This document shows positions 1 through 7,286 of a stretch of DNA of 64,000 nucleotides, piece after piece. Below the pieces are notes generated by a model. That model was not told where the DNA came from, made no database searches, and saw only the letters and a program-made list of their open reading frames with translations. Source of the stretch: Micromonospora saelicesensis (GTDB lineage: Bacteria > Actinomycetota > Actinomycetes > Mycobacteriales > Micromonosporaceae); NCBI RefSeq assembly GCF_900091575.1, contig NZ_FMCR01000006.1, positions 1 through 64,000 of the forward strand. The letters are read 5' to 3'. Within the stretch, counting starts at the first letter, position 1, and each line of letters starts with the position of its first letter. Position numbers and translations under genes: made by a program.

Positions 1-41
1 GCCAGCGTTCGTCCTGAGCCAGGATCAAACTCTCCAACAAA
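1..41 (-). rRNA. 16S rRNA, 5' end only (runs off the left edge)
   Basis: Read on the minus strand, this is the universal 16S start: GGAGAGTTTGATCCTGGCTC followed by AGGACGAACGCTGGC. Only about the first 40 nucleotides are inside the window, and the rest of the operon lies to the left. The mature 5' end is placed near position 41 by comparison with the E. coli gene and may be off by a few bases. Confidence 0.95.
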
Positions 42-278
42 AAATTAGTTGAACAGCATCCTGACAACAAACAAATGTTGCCAAAGGAATCCCAACCAGC
101 CAGACACAAAGCCTGACCAGTCCGGGGTATAAATCATAATTGGCACTGGCTTTACAAGCACCCTGTTGAGTTCTCAAAGAACAACCACACACCGACCAGA
201 AGCCCCACCTCAGTGGAACCCCAACCGGGGCTATTTCCCGCTCCGTGACCGGCTCTTTCAGCGCCAGGCACTTTTACT
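42..278 (-). promoter_or_regulatory. rRNA operon leader (precursor 16S 5' region)
   Basis: This is the transcribed leader between the promoter at 279-307 and 16S. Positions 161-180 read TCTTTGAGAACTCAACAGGG on the minus strand, a block conserved in actinobacterial rRNA leaders and thought to serve antitermination and precursor processing. It contains the small palindrome TTGAG-AA-CTCAA. The leader is clearly more AT-rich than the surrounding DNA. No protein-coding gene is supported here. Confidence 0.75.
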
Positions 279-307
279 ACGTTACCCGCTCGTTTCCGCC
301 GTGTCAA
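279..307 (-). promoter_or_regulatory. rRNA operon promoter, housekeeping sigma type
   Basis: On the minus strand a perfect TTGACA -35 (302-307) is followed after exactly 17 bp by TAACGT (279-284). This fits the main vegetative sigma factor. Transcription would start near 271-273, about 230 bp upstream of 16S. Its strength and location match an rrn promoter. Further upstream promoters are common for rrn operons, but I did not find a second equally good pair. Confidence 0.8.
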
Positions 308-804
308 ACCGATATTTCGCGGTTCGTCATGCTTCAACCGACTATGCGGATGGTGTTGCTTGCTCGAGTCCACGATGACGCACGTCGTTGCCGACGTTCG
401 TTTCTGTCGTGGGAAGCCGCAGACCGGCCGATCGCCGCTTCGCGGCTCTCTGCCCGGCTCCTGCCGGCTCCGAAACTCTACCCGGTCGGCTCCGCGTTCG
501 CAACCCCGTTTCCGAGGTGTTCCGCACCGCCCGATCCTCAGTCTCGCTCGGCGTTCCCGCCACGAGCCTGGCGCCCGTTCTCGGCCGGTTTGTCCGGCCT
601 CCCCCGTGCAGAGAGAAAGTTACGCGGACGGCCCGGAGAAGGCAAATCAGGGTTCATCACTGGTTCGGACGAAGAGCGCCCGTCGGCCCCGGCGCGGCCG
701 AGGACGCGAGCACCTCGACTCCCGGCGCAGCCGAGGACGCGAGCACCTCTACTCCCCGGCGCAGCCGAGGACGCGGGCCGCCTCGACGTGCCAGAGTGTC
801 AGTC
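308..804. other. Gene-free stretch upstream of the rRNA promoter
   Basis: About 500 bp with no convincing gene. Long open frames exist on both strands, but they are low-complexity Arg/Pro/Ala-rich translations typical of random high-GC DNA and lack ribosome binding sites. The only structure seen is the tandem repeat at 691-779. Confidence 0.5.
691..779. repeat. Short tandem repeat, about 2.7 copies of a 33-34 bp unit
   Basis: The unit begins GGCGC(G/A)GCCGAGGACGCG and recurs at 691, 724 and 758. The first two copies are nearly identical; the third is cut short. The period changes from 33 to 34 bp, so any reading frame through it shifts, which argues against a coding role. Copies are adjacent with no spacers, so it is not a CRISPR array. 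Confidence 0.7.
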
Positions 805-1029
805 ATGGATGAGTCCGGGCGCGGCGCCAGGGTGTTCGCCGAGGAGGCGCTGCTCGGCCTCATCGGGCCGTTCTGGCAGGTGGTGATCGGCGCGGTCGTG
901 CTGGTCGTACTCGTGCTGTCGGTGGGACGACTGGCCCGACGGGGCAGGTCCCGGATGACCACGGCGCTGCTGGTCACCGCCGCGGTCATCGCCGGGTTCG
1001 CGGTGATCGGCGTCCTGCTGGAGGGCTGA
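805..1029 (+). CDS. Small two-helix membrane protein, function unknown
   Basis: A 74-residue product starting MDESGRGARVFAEEALLGL. Two hydrophobic stretches are visible, around residues 20-40 (VVIGAVVLVVLVLSV core) and 51-70 (TALLVTAAVIAGFAVIGVLL core), separated by a basic loop rich in Arg. The composition is a believable integral membrane protein. The start is the ATG at 805; the open frame continues upstream through repeat DNA but no better start is seen. No family is recognised and no partner gene is obvious; the next gene faces it tail to tail. It could be a chance ORF, but the helix pattern makes that less likely. Confidence 0.5.
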   Translation: MDESGRGARVFAEEALLGLIGPFWQVVIGAVVLVVLVLSVGRLARRGRSRMTTALLVTAAVIAGFAVIGVLLEG

Positions 1030-1033
1030 GGTT

Positions 1034-1123
1034 CAGAGCCGGCGGATGGCCATGCTGGGCGCAGAGCCGGTGGTTGGTCAGACTGGGCAGCTCAGAGCCG
1101 GCGGTTGGCCAGGCTGGGCAGCT
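1034..1123. repeat. Three degenerate tandem copies of the 3' end of the nitrilase-like gene
   Basis: A unit reading CAGAGCCGGCGGTTGGCCAG (and on through GCTGGGCAGCT) occurs at 1093-1123, 1062-1092 and, more decayed, 1034-1060. The first copy is the real end of the gene at 1092-1889, including its stop codon. The others lie just beyond the stop and look like slipped duplications of the last 10 codons. In the middle copy the stop has become TGC. Confidence 0.75.
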
Positions 1124-1889
1124 CGGCGCGGATCGTGTCGAGCCGCTCCAGGTCCAGGTCGACGACGGAGATTCCCGGGCCGTCCGGCACCTGGCCGACG
1201 ACCGTCCCCCACGGGTCGACCACCATGCTGCGGCCGAAGCAGGTTCGACCTGGCTCGTGGTCGCCGGTTTGACCGGCCGCCGCCACGAAACACTGGTTCT
1301 CGATAGCCCTGGCCCGCAGCAGGACCTCCCAGTGGTCCCGGCCGGTGTGCATCATGAACGCGGCCGGAACCACCAGCAGCTGCGCGCCGCCATCGGACGC
1401 GAGCAGCCGGTACAGCTCCGGGAAGCGCAGGTCGTAGCAGATCGACAGGCCGACCCGCAGCCCCTCGACGTCGACCACCACCGGTTGGACCCCGGGCGCG
1501 ACACTCGCCGACTCCCGGTAGGAGACCCGACCGGGGATCTCCACGTCGTACAGATGGATCTTGCGGTAGCTCGCGGCCAGACTGCCGGAACGGTCGAAGA
1601 CCAGCGAGGTGTTCCAGGTGTGGTCCGGGTCCGGGCCGGCCTCGTGGAACGAGCCGGCCACCAACCAGATTCCGAGCCGCCGGGCGACCCCGGCGAAGAA
1701 GCTGCCCACCTCGCCGTCGACCGGCTCAGGTTCGGGCAGCCCAGCGGCAGGACCCAGGTAGTCGACGTACTCCGGGAGGACGGCGAGATCCGCGCCGCCG
1801 GCGGCGGCGCGCTCCAGTAGGGCCTCCGCGGCCGCCAGGTTGGCCTTACGGTCGTCCCGGGCGTTCAGCTGGCAGACGGCGACACGCAT
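1092..1889 (-). CDS. Carbon-nitrogen hydrolase (nitrilase superfamily, Nit/omega-amidase type)
   Basis: A 265-residue cytosolic enzyme of the CN hydrolase fold. The catalytic Glu-Lys-Cys triad is visible as E40 (VLPEY), K110 (YRKIHLYD) and C151 (LSICYDLRFPELY), at the spacing usual for deaminated-glutathione amidase and omega-amidase relatives. The start MRVAVCQLNARDD is chosen because it begins the first beta strand of the family; a longer frame adds 14 residues without similarity. Members hydrolyse small amides such as deaminated glutathione or alpha-ketoglutaramate. The exact substrate cannot be read from sequence. It stands alone, downstream of nothing obviously related, and its 3' end is tandemly duplicated beyond the stop. 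Confidence 0.85.
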   Translation of the reverse strand: MRVAVCQLNARDDRKANLAAAEALLERAAAGGADLAVLPEYVDYLGPAAGLPEPEPVDGEVGSFFAGVARRLGIWLVAGSFHEAGPDPDHTWNTSLVFDRSGSLAASYRKIHLYDVEIPGRVSYRESASVAPGVQPVVVDVEGLRVGLSICYDLRFPELYRLLASDGGAQLLVVPAAFMMHTGRDHWEVLLRARAIENQCFVAAAGQTGDHEPGRTCFGRSMVVDPWGTVVGQVPDGPGISVVDLDLERLDTIRAELPSLANRRL

Positions 1890-1982
1890 GAGCAAAGGGT
1901 ACGGCTGGAGGGCTCTGACGGACAGCGTCACGCAGTCTGGCCGGCACGGCTGGTGGTCCCTGACGAACGGCGCCGAACACGA

Positions 1983-2018
1983 TCACGCCGGCCGCTCAGG
2001 ATCGAACGGCCGGCGTGA
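1983..2018 (-). terminator. Hairpin terminator after clpX
   Basis: A perfect 12-bp stem (1983-1994 with 2007-2018, TCACGCCGGCCG) and 12-nt loop lie 12 bp past the clpX stop codon. There is no strong T-tract, as is usual in high-GC actinomycetes. Confidence 0.6.
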
Positions 2019-2029
2019 CGCGGAGAGGA

Positions 2030-3325
2030 TCAGGCGGACTTCTCTTCGCGGTCGCGCCGAGCCCGGCGCCCGGTGAACTCACGCGGCACGATCGTCGGGT
2101 TGACGTTCTCCAGGACAACCTCGCGGGTGATCAGCACGCGGGCGGCGTCGGGGTTGCTCGGCACCTCGTACATCGCGGAGAGCAGAACCTCCTCGATGAT
2201 GGCCCGCAGACCGCGGGCACCGGTGCCCCGCAGCATCGCCTGATCGGCGATGGCTTCCAGCGCCGGCTCGTCGAACTCGAGCTCGACACCGTCCAGCTCG
2301 AACAGGCGCTGGTACTGCCGGACCAGGGCGTTGCGCGGCTCGGTGAGGATCCGAACGAGGGCGCTGCGGTCCAGGCTGCGAACGTTGGTGATCACCGGCA
2401 GCCGGCCGACGAACTCGGGGATCAGCCCGAACTTGAGCATGTCTTCCGGCATGACCTGGCTGAAGATGTCGTCGGTCGACCGCTCGGAGACCGACCGGAG
2501 TCGGGCACCGAAGCCGGTGCCGCCCTGCCCGGTGCGGGATTCGATGATCTGATCGAGACCAGCGAACGCGCCACCACAGATGAACAGCACGTTCGTGGTG
2601 TCGATCTGGATGAACTCCTGGTGTGGGTGCTTACGGCCACCCTGCGGCGGCACGTTGGCCACCGTGCCCTCGAGCATCTTGAGCAGGGCCTGCTGCACGC
2701 CCTCACCGGAGACGTCCCGGGTGATCGACGGATTCTCCGACTTGCGGGCGATCTTGTCGACCTCGTCAATGTAGATGATGCCGGTCTCGGCGCGCTTGAT
2801 GTCGTAGTCGGCGGCCTGGATCAGCTTGAGGAGGATGTTCTCGACGTCCTCGCCCACGTAGCCCGCCTCGGTCAGCGCGGTGGCGTCGGCGATGGCGAAC
2901 GGGACGTTCAACATCCGGGCGAGGGTCTGCGCCAGGTGGGTCTTGCCGCACCCCGTCGGACCGAGCAGCAGGATGTTGGACTTGGCCAGCTCGACGGCGT
3001 CACTGCCGGAGCCCGGCGCACCAGCCGCCTCGGCCTGGATCCGCTTGTAGTGGTTGTAGACCGCTACAGCGAGCGCCTTCTTGGCCTGATCCTGCCCCAC
3101 GACGTAGGTGTCGAGGAACTGGCAGATCTCCATCGGCTTGGGAAGCTCTTCCCACTTCACCTCGCCGGACTCGGCCAGCTCCTCTTCGATGATCTCGTTG
3201 CAGAGATCGATGCACTCGTCGCAGATGTAGACCCCTGGGCCCGCGATGAGCTTCTTGACCTGCTTCTGCGACTTGCCGCAGAAGGAGCATTTCAGTAGGT
3301 CGCCGCCGTCACCGATCCGTGCCAC
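2030..3325 (-). CDS. clpX: ClpX, ATP-dependent unfoldase of the ClpXP protease
   Basis: 431 residues, the normal ClpX length. The N-terminal zinc-binding domain has Cys13, Cys16, Cys35 and Cys38. Next comes the AAA+ module: Walker A GPTGCGKT (122-129), the pore loop GYVG (155-158) and Walker B IIYIDEVDKI (D187, E188). ClpX recognises tagged or damaged proteins, unfolds them and feeds them into the ClpP barrel. It lies downstream of clpP1-clpP2 on the same strand, but a strong hairpin at 3483-3524 and a 209-bp gap suggest it has its own promoter. The start fits the conserved MARIGDGGDLLKCSFC opening. Confidence 0.98.
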   Translation of the reverse strand: MARIGDGGDLLKCSFCGKSQKQVKKLIAGPGVYICDECIDLCNEIIEEELAESGEVKWEELPKPMEICQFLDTYVVGQDQAKKALAVAVYNHYKRIQAEAAGAPGSGSDAVELAKSNILLLGPTGCGKTHLAQTLARMLNVPFAIADATALTEAGYVGEDVENILLKLIQAADYDIKRAETGIIYIDEVDKIARKSENPSITRDVSGEGVQQALLKMLEGTVANVPPQGGRKHPHQEFIQIDTTNVLFICGGAFAGLDQIIESRTGQGGTGFGARLRSVSERSTDDIFSQVMPEDMLKFGLIPEFVGRLPVITNVRSLDRSALVRILTEPRNALVRQYQRLFELDGVELEFDEPALEAIADQAMLRGTGARGLRAIIEEVLLSAMYEVPSNPDAARVLITREVVLENVNPTIVPREFTGRRARRDREEKSA

Positions 3326-3482
3326 CTACGTTCTCCCTGCACTCATCGGCCGGAGACCCGGCCCTGACCTGCGGACGTTGCGCGCCGCCCGGCTTAGTTC
3401 GCGCCGCCGGTCCAACCGGCGAAGCGGTACGGACCCGACGTTACCCGCTGGCGGGGCATTCTCCGACCCCCAAAACGGGTGT

Positions 3483-3524
3483 GTCAGAGGTCGGCCGGGA
3501 ACGGATCCCCGGCCAACCTCTGAC
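3483..3524 (-). terminator. Hairpin terminator after clpP2
   Basis: Stem of 17 bp with one mismatch (3483-3499 with 3508-3524, GTCAGAGGTCGGCCGGG on one arm) and an 8-nt loop, 11 bp downstream of the clpP2 stop. It separates the clpP1-clpP2 operon from clpX. Confidence 0.65.
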
Positions 3525-3534
3525 CCGGTACAGC

Positions 3535-4197
3535 TCAGCGGGCGGCGTTGGCCGCCAGCAGACCCTTCTTACGACTGGTCAGGATCGTGTCGACCAGCCC
3601 GTACTCCTTGGACTCCTCGGCCGTCATGATCTTGTCACGGTCGATGTCCTTGCGAACCTGCTCGATCGGGCGGTTGCAGTGGCGGGACAGCATGTCCTCC
3701 AGCTGCGTACGCATCCGCAGGATCTCCCGGGCCTGGATCTCGATGTCCGAGCCCTGCCCGTAGCCACCCTCGGTGGCCGGCTGGTGGATGATGATCCGCG
3801 AGTTCGGCAGGGCCATCCGCTTACCCGGAGTGCCCGCCGAGAGCAGCACCGCCGCCGCGCTCGCCGCCTGCCCGAGGCAGACCGTCGAGATGTCCGGACG
3901 GACGTACTGCATGGTGTCGTAGATCGCCGTCATGGCGGTGAACGAACCACCCGGCGAGTTGATGTACATGATGATGTCGCGGTCCGGGTCGGTGCCCTCG
4001 AGCGTCAGCAGCTGGGCCATCACGTCGTTGGCCGACGCGTCGTCCACCTGGACGCCGAGGAAGATGATCCGGTCCTCGAAGAGCTTGTTGTACGGGTTCG
4101 ACTCCTTGACCCCGTACGACGTGCGCTCGACGAACGACGGCAGCACGTAGCGGTTGTGCACGGCCGCGAACTGGGGCGGCAGGCTCAGATCGGTCAT
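3535..4197 (-). CDS. clpP2: ClpP2, ATP-dependent Clp protease proteolytic subunit
   Basis: 220 residues. The serine protease triad is S113 (GQAASAAA), H138 (IIIHQP) and D188 (DIDRDK). Actinobacteria usually carry two co-transcribed clpP genes whose products stack as a mixed tetradecamer, and the pair here fits: this gene begins 10 bp after clpP1 ends. The longer N-terminus (about 30 residues before YNKLFEDRIIFLG) is typical of the ClpP2 partner and may be trimmed. It acts in the cytoplasm with ClpX or ClpC as unfoldase. The numbering clpP2 follows gene order. Confidence 0.96.
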   Translation of the reverse strand: MTDLSLPPQFAAVHNRYVLPSFVERTSYGVKESNPYNKLFEDRIIFLGVQVDDASANDVMAQLLTLEGTDPDRDIIMYINSPGGSFTAMTAIYDTMQYVRPDISTVCLGQAASAAAVLLSAGTPGKRMALPNSRIIIHQPATEGGYGQGSDIEIQAREILRMRTQLEDMLSRHCNRPIEQVRKDIDRDKIMTAEESKEYGLVDTILTSRKKGLLAANAAR

Positions 4198-4207
4198 CGT
4201 CAGCTCC

Positions 4208-4849
4208 TCAGCTCAGGGTCCCGGCGCCATCCGGAACCTGTGCGGCTCCGATGATCACCTTGTCGATGAAGCCGTAGTCCATGGCCTCCTGGGCGGTGAA
4301 CCAACGGTCCCGGTCCGAGTCGGCCTCGATCTGCGACTGGCTCTGGCCGGTGTGGTGCGCGACCCGCTCCTGGAACATCCGCTTCGTGTAGAGCATCTGC
4401 TCCGCCTGGATGGCGATGTCGGACGCCGTGCCGCCCAGACCACCGGACGGCTGGTGCATCATGATCCGTGCGTGGGGCAGGGCGTACCGCTTGCCCTTGG
4501 TGCCCGCGCAGAGCAGCAGCTGACCCATCGAGGCAGCCATGCCCATCGCCACGGTCGACACGTCGTTGTCGATGAACTGCATGGTGTCGTAGATCGCCAT
4601 GCCGGAGTAGACGGAGCCACCCGGCGAGTTGATCCACAGGTTGATGTCGCGGTCCGGGTCCTCCGCGGCGAGCAGCAGCAGCTGCGCGCAGATGCGGTTG
4701 GCGACCTGGTCGGTCACCTCACTGCCCAGGAAGATGATGCGTTCCTTGAGCAACCGGTTGTAGACCGAGTCGTCGAGGTTGCCAATGGAGTCGCCACCGC
4801 GCGCGTCAATCGCCCGGAGCGACTTCTTGGGGATGTGCATGTCGGTCAT
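4208..4849 (-). CDS. clpP1: ClpP1, ATP-dependent Clp protease proteolytic subunit
   Basis: 213 residues with triad S107 (GMAASMGQ), H132 (IMMHQPSGG) and D181 (DRDRWF). It is the first gene of the clpP1-clpP2 operon, and clpP2 follows after 10 bp, so the two are almost certainly translated from one mRNA. The loop with two consecutive Met before His132 resembles clpP1 genes of streptomycetes. Upstream, 4883-4943 holds a TAGTGT -10 element and a ClgR-like operator, suggesting stress-regulated expression. Confidence 0.96.
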   Translation of the reverse strand: MTDMHIPKKSLRAIDARGGDSIGNLDDSVYNRLLKERIIFLGSEVTDQVANRICAQLLLLAAEDPDRDINLWINSPGGSVYSGMAIYDTMQFIDNDVSTVAMGMAASMGQLLLCAGTKGKRYALPHARIMMHQPSGGLGGTASDIAIQAEQMLYTKRMFQERVAHHTGQSQSQIEADSDRDRWFTAQEAMDYGFIDKVIIGAAQVPDGAGTLS

Positions 4850-4882
4850 GGCAGCCCTTCGCTCTCCGTACCGTCTTTCCCG

Positions 4883-4943
4883 ACACTAACCGCTGTGTGG
4901 GGCGGCAGAGTCCCGGTCGGGGCACTGTTCGCTCTCAGCGCAG
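4883..4943 (-). promoter_or_regulatory. clpP1-clpP2 promoter with candidate ClgR box
   Basis: On the minus strand a good -10 hexamer TAGTGT (4883-4888) has no recognisable -35, as expected for an activator-dependent promoter. About 40 bp upstream, the plus strand reads GTTCGCTCTCAGCGCAG (4927-4943), matching the published ClgR pattern of CGC, Y-N3-R, GCG with one degenerate half. ClgR activates clp genes in Corynebacterium and Streptomyces. The site is inferred from its pattern and location only. Confidence 0.45.
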
Positions 4944-5024
4944 CTGTGTCGGGCGTACCCGCGGCGCGGGCTTCCGGGCGTACCCGGCAGTGCTTGCTGC
5001 CCGGGACGTACCCGGAAAGGGAAA

Positions 5025-5061
5025 CGGCCGCCGTCCGCCGCTGAGCGGCGGACGGCGGCCG
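5025..5061 (-). terminator. Very strong hairpin terminator after tig
   Basis: An 18-bp perfect inverted repeat (5025-5042 with 5044-5061, CGGCCGCCGTCCGCCGCT on one arm) begins 11 bp after the tig stop codon. The central bases form the loop. Confidence 0.8.
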
Positions 5062-5071
5062 CACCCGACGA

Positions 5072-6418
5072 TCAGTGGTCGTGGTTGTGCTCCGCCTCGT
5101 TGGCGGCGCGCAGGGCGTCGAGGGTGATCCCGTTGCCGGCCGAGTCCTTGATCGTGATCTTCTCCATGACGGCCGCGAGCGCCTTGCCCCGCCGCACGTC
5201 GCCGAAGACCGCGGCGGCCGCGCCGGAGCGCACCAGCTGGTCGTAGTACTGCTGCGGGGCCATCCCGGCGCGCTGCGCCCGGTGCACGATCTCGTGCCCG
5301 AACTCGTCGTCGGAGACCTGCACGTCCTCCGCGTCGGCGAGCGTGTCCAGCAGGAGCTGGACCTTGACGCCCTCGGTCGCCGCCTCGGTCAGCTCGGCGT
5401 CGATCTGCTCCTCGGTCTTGTCCTCGGCCGCGAGGTACTCCTCCATCGAGGCGCCGATCCGCTCCAGCTGGTCGACCATCGCCTGCTTGCGGCTCTCGAC
5501 CTCCTCGCGGACGACACCCTCCGGGGCCGGGATCTCGGCGGCCTCGACGAGCTGGGCCAGGGCCTTGTCCCGAGCGGCGTAGATCTGCTCGACCTGCTTG
5601 CCCTGGGTGACCCGGTTCCGCAGGTCGCCGCGCAGCTCCTCGATCGTGTCGAACTCGCTCGCCATCTGGGCGAACTCGTCGTTCAGCTCCGGCAGCTCCT
5701 TCTCCTTGACCGTGCGCACGGTCACCGCCACCTCGGCGTCCCGACCGGCGAAGTCGCCGCCGACCAGCTGGGTGGTGAAGGTGGTGTCGTCGCCGGCCGC
5801 GAGGCCGACCACGGCCTCGTCCAGGCCCGGCAGGAGCTGCTTGCTGCCCACCTCGTGGGAGATGTTGCTCGCCTGGCCGCCCGGCACGTCCTCGCCGTCG
5901 ACGGTGGCGTTCAGGTCGATCTGGACGTAGTCGCCCTCGGCGGCGGCCCGCTCGACGGTCTTGAGGGTCGCGAAACGCTCGCGCAGGTTCTTCACCTGCT
6001 CGTCGATCTCGCTCTCGTCGATCTGCAGCTCGTCGACGGTCACCTCGATGGTGCTCGCGTCCGGGATGGTGATCTCCGGCCGGACGTCGACCTCGGCCGT
6101 GAAGTTCAGCGAGTCACCGTCGTTGAACTCGGTGATCTCGACCTCCGGGCGCCCCAGCGTCTTCAGGTCGTGCTCGCGCACCGCGGCGAGGATGTTCTCC
6201 GGGATGGCCTCCTGGACCGCCTCGTTGAGGACGGTGCCCCGGCCCACCCGCTGGTCGATCACCGCGGTCGGCACCTTGCCCCGGCGGAAGCCCGGAACCT
6301 GGACCTGCGAACCGATCTCCCGGTACGCCTTCTTGAGGCTCGGCTCGAGCTCGACGAACGGCACCTCGATGGCGAGCCGCACGCGCGTCGGGCTCAGAGT
6401 CTCGACGGTGCTCTTCAC
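5072..6418 (-). CDS. tig: Trigger factor, ribosome-associated chaperone and prolyl isomerase
   Basis: 448 residues, the usual size. The N-terminal ribosome-binding domain carries the signature GFRRGK (43-48). A central FKBP-type peptidyl-prolyl isomerase domain spans roughly residues 150-240, and the rest forms the helical substrate-cradling arms. The protein binds ribosomal protein L23 at the exit tunnel and shields nascent chains. The C-terminus ends in a short His/Asp/Glu tail (EAEHNHDH) common in actinobacterial homologues. The start is a GTG preceded by AAGGAG at good spacing. Its position just upstream of clpP1-clpP2-clpX is a classic bacterial order. A TACACT -10 candidate lies at 6472-6477. 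Confidence 0.97.
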   Translation of the reverse strand: MKSTVETLSPTRVRLAIEVPFVELEPSLKKAYREIGSQVQVPGFRRGKVPTAVIDQRVGRGTVLNEAVQEAIPENILAAVREHDLKTLGRPEVEITEFNDGDSLNFTAEVDVRPEITIPDASTIEVTVDELQIDESEIDEQVKNLRERFATLKTVERAAAEGDYVQIDLNATVDGEDVPGGQASNISHEVGSKQLLPGLDEAVVGLAAGDDTTFTTQLVGGDFAGRDAEVAVTVRTVKEKELPELNDEFAQMASEFDTIEELRGDLRNRVTQGKQVEQIYAARDKALAQLVEAAEIPAPEGVVREEVESRKQAMVDQLERIGASMEEYLAAEDKTEEQIDAELTEAATEGVKVQLLLDTLADAEDVQVSDDEFGHEIVHRAQRAGMAPQQYYDQLVRSGAAAAVFGDVRRGKALAAVMEKITIKDSAGNGITLDALRAANEAEHNHDH

Positions 6419-6556
6419 AGGCGTACTCCTTGACGGATCTCAGTTGAGTCTGGGCGTGATTCAGCCCATCGAGTGTAGGCGAGCCGGCCTGACGCTCCGG
6501 CATCGCCCGGGGGCCGCGCTGGGCGGCACCCGGGGCTGCCCGGCCGCGGACGACAG

Positions 6557-6630
6557 TCGGGGTGGCGGGATTTGAACCCACGGCCCCTCGCTCCCAAAGC
6601 GAGTGCGCTACCAAGCTGCGCCACACCCCG
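6557..6630 (-). tRNA. tRNA-Pro, anticodon TGG
   Basis: The minus strand folds as a full cloverleaf: acceptor CGGGGTG pairs with CACCCCG; D arm GCGCAGCTTGGTAGCGC; anticodon stem CTCGC/GCGAG with loop containing TGG; T arm GTGGGTTCAAATCCCGC. No CCA is encoded. It lies 138 bp upstream of tig on the same strand. Confidence 0.95.
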
Positions 6631-6755
6631 TGGCGACGTGCAGTCTATGCCGTCGCCACGCCTCAGTCGGTGCCGGGGCATCCCCCACCCGGACACATCA
6701 CCCGAAAATTACCATTCCGCTCCACCTGCGTGCCGCCAAGATCCGTGGGGCGACT

Positions 6756-6837
6756 CCAAGATCCGCACAACTTCACGGATGTAGTGGTCTCCTGGCACGG
6801 CGAGGCCACTACATCCCGGATGTTGTGCGGATCTTGG
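6756..6837. repeat. Long inverted repeat element A (intergenic, between tRNA genes)
   Basis: Two 36-bp arms (6756-6791 and 6802-6837) match at 32 of 36 positions and flank a 10-nt loop. Outer ends read CCAAGATCCGC / GCGGATCTTGG and the inner ends read GGTCTC / GAGGCC. It fills the 321-bp gap between tRNA-Pro and tRNA-Gly, which holds no gene. An extra CCAAGATCCG copy sits just outside at 6737-6746. The design matches element B at 19707-19782, although the arm middles differ. Confidence 0.8.
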
Positions 6838-6951
6838 GGCGCCGTGCCGGCGGGTCGCGGACGACGCGGCACCGCGGGGCGGCGACGCGGTTACGCGTCG
6901 GGCGTCGACATTGGGTACGCTAGGGGCGCGTCCTGCTTCGGCGGGATGCAC

Positions 6952-7025
6952 GCGGGCGTAGCTCAATGGTAGAGCTTCAGTCTTCCAAACTGACTACGCG
7001 AGTTCGATTCTCGTCGCCCGCTCCA
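6952..7025 (+). tRNA. tRNA-Gly, anticodon TCC, with encoded CCA
   Basis: Acceptor GCGGGCG pairs with CGCCCGC; D arm TAGCTCAATGGTAGAGC; anticodon stem TCAGT/ACTGA with loop CTTCCAA; T arm CGAGTTCGATTCTCG. The discriminator T is followed by genomic CCA at 7023-7025. Confidence 0.95.
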
Positions 7026-7032
7026 CGCACGA

Positions 7033-7070
7033 CGGCCCAGGTAGACCGCATGATCGCGGCACCTGGGCCG
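7033..7070 (+). terminator. Hairpin terminator after tRNA-Gly
   Basis: A 10-bp perfect stem CGGCCCAGGT / ACCTGGGCCG (7033-7042 with 7061-7070) with a smaller inner CCGC/GCGG pairing, followed by the T-rich TTCCTGTCTC. It begins 8 bp after the tRNA. Confidence 0.65.
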
Positions 7071-7286
7071 TTCCTGTCTCCCCCATCCCGGATCCTGCCG
7101 GCGCGACACCGATCCTCCTCCACGGCACGCCTGCGTGCCGCTGCCCGGGCCGCAATCGGCTGCGTTGTCGGTGAGGACCAGGTCCCGGAGGACCCAAGCC
7201 GGTACCGGCCCCAGTGAGCGTCGCCTACGCCCCTGTGCGGGGAGGCCGGACGGTCCGCGACTGCCCCACGAGGAGATCCGCTGGTC

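Noticed and set aside
691..779. Possible CRISPR array
   Set aside because: Copies are contiguous without spacers, only 2-3 units exist, and there are no cas genes.
245..886. Overlapping long open frames upstream of the small membrane gene
   Set aside because: They cross the rRNA promoter and a frame-shifting tandem repeat, lack ribosome binding sites and have Arg/Pro-rich composition.
6663..6972. Short open frames within the gap between the two tRNA genes
   Set aside because: They translate inverted repeat A and vary with its arms. No ribosome binding site or family similarity.
6558..7025. tRNA genes as an integration site of a genomic island
   Set aside because: No integrase and no direct repeat of a tRNA 3' end was found in the window.
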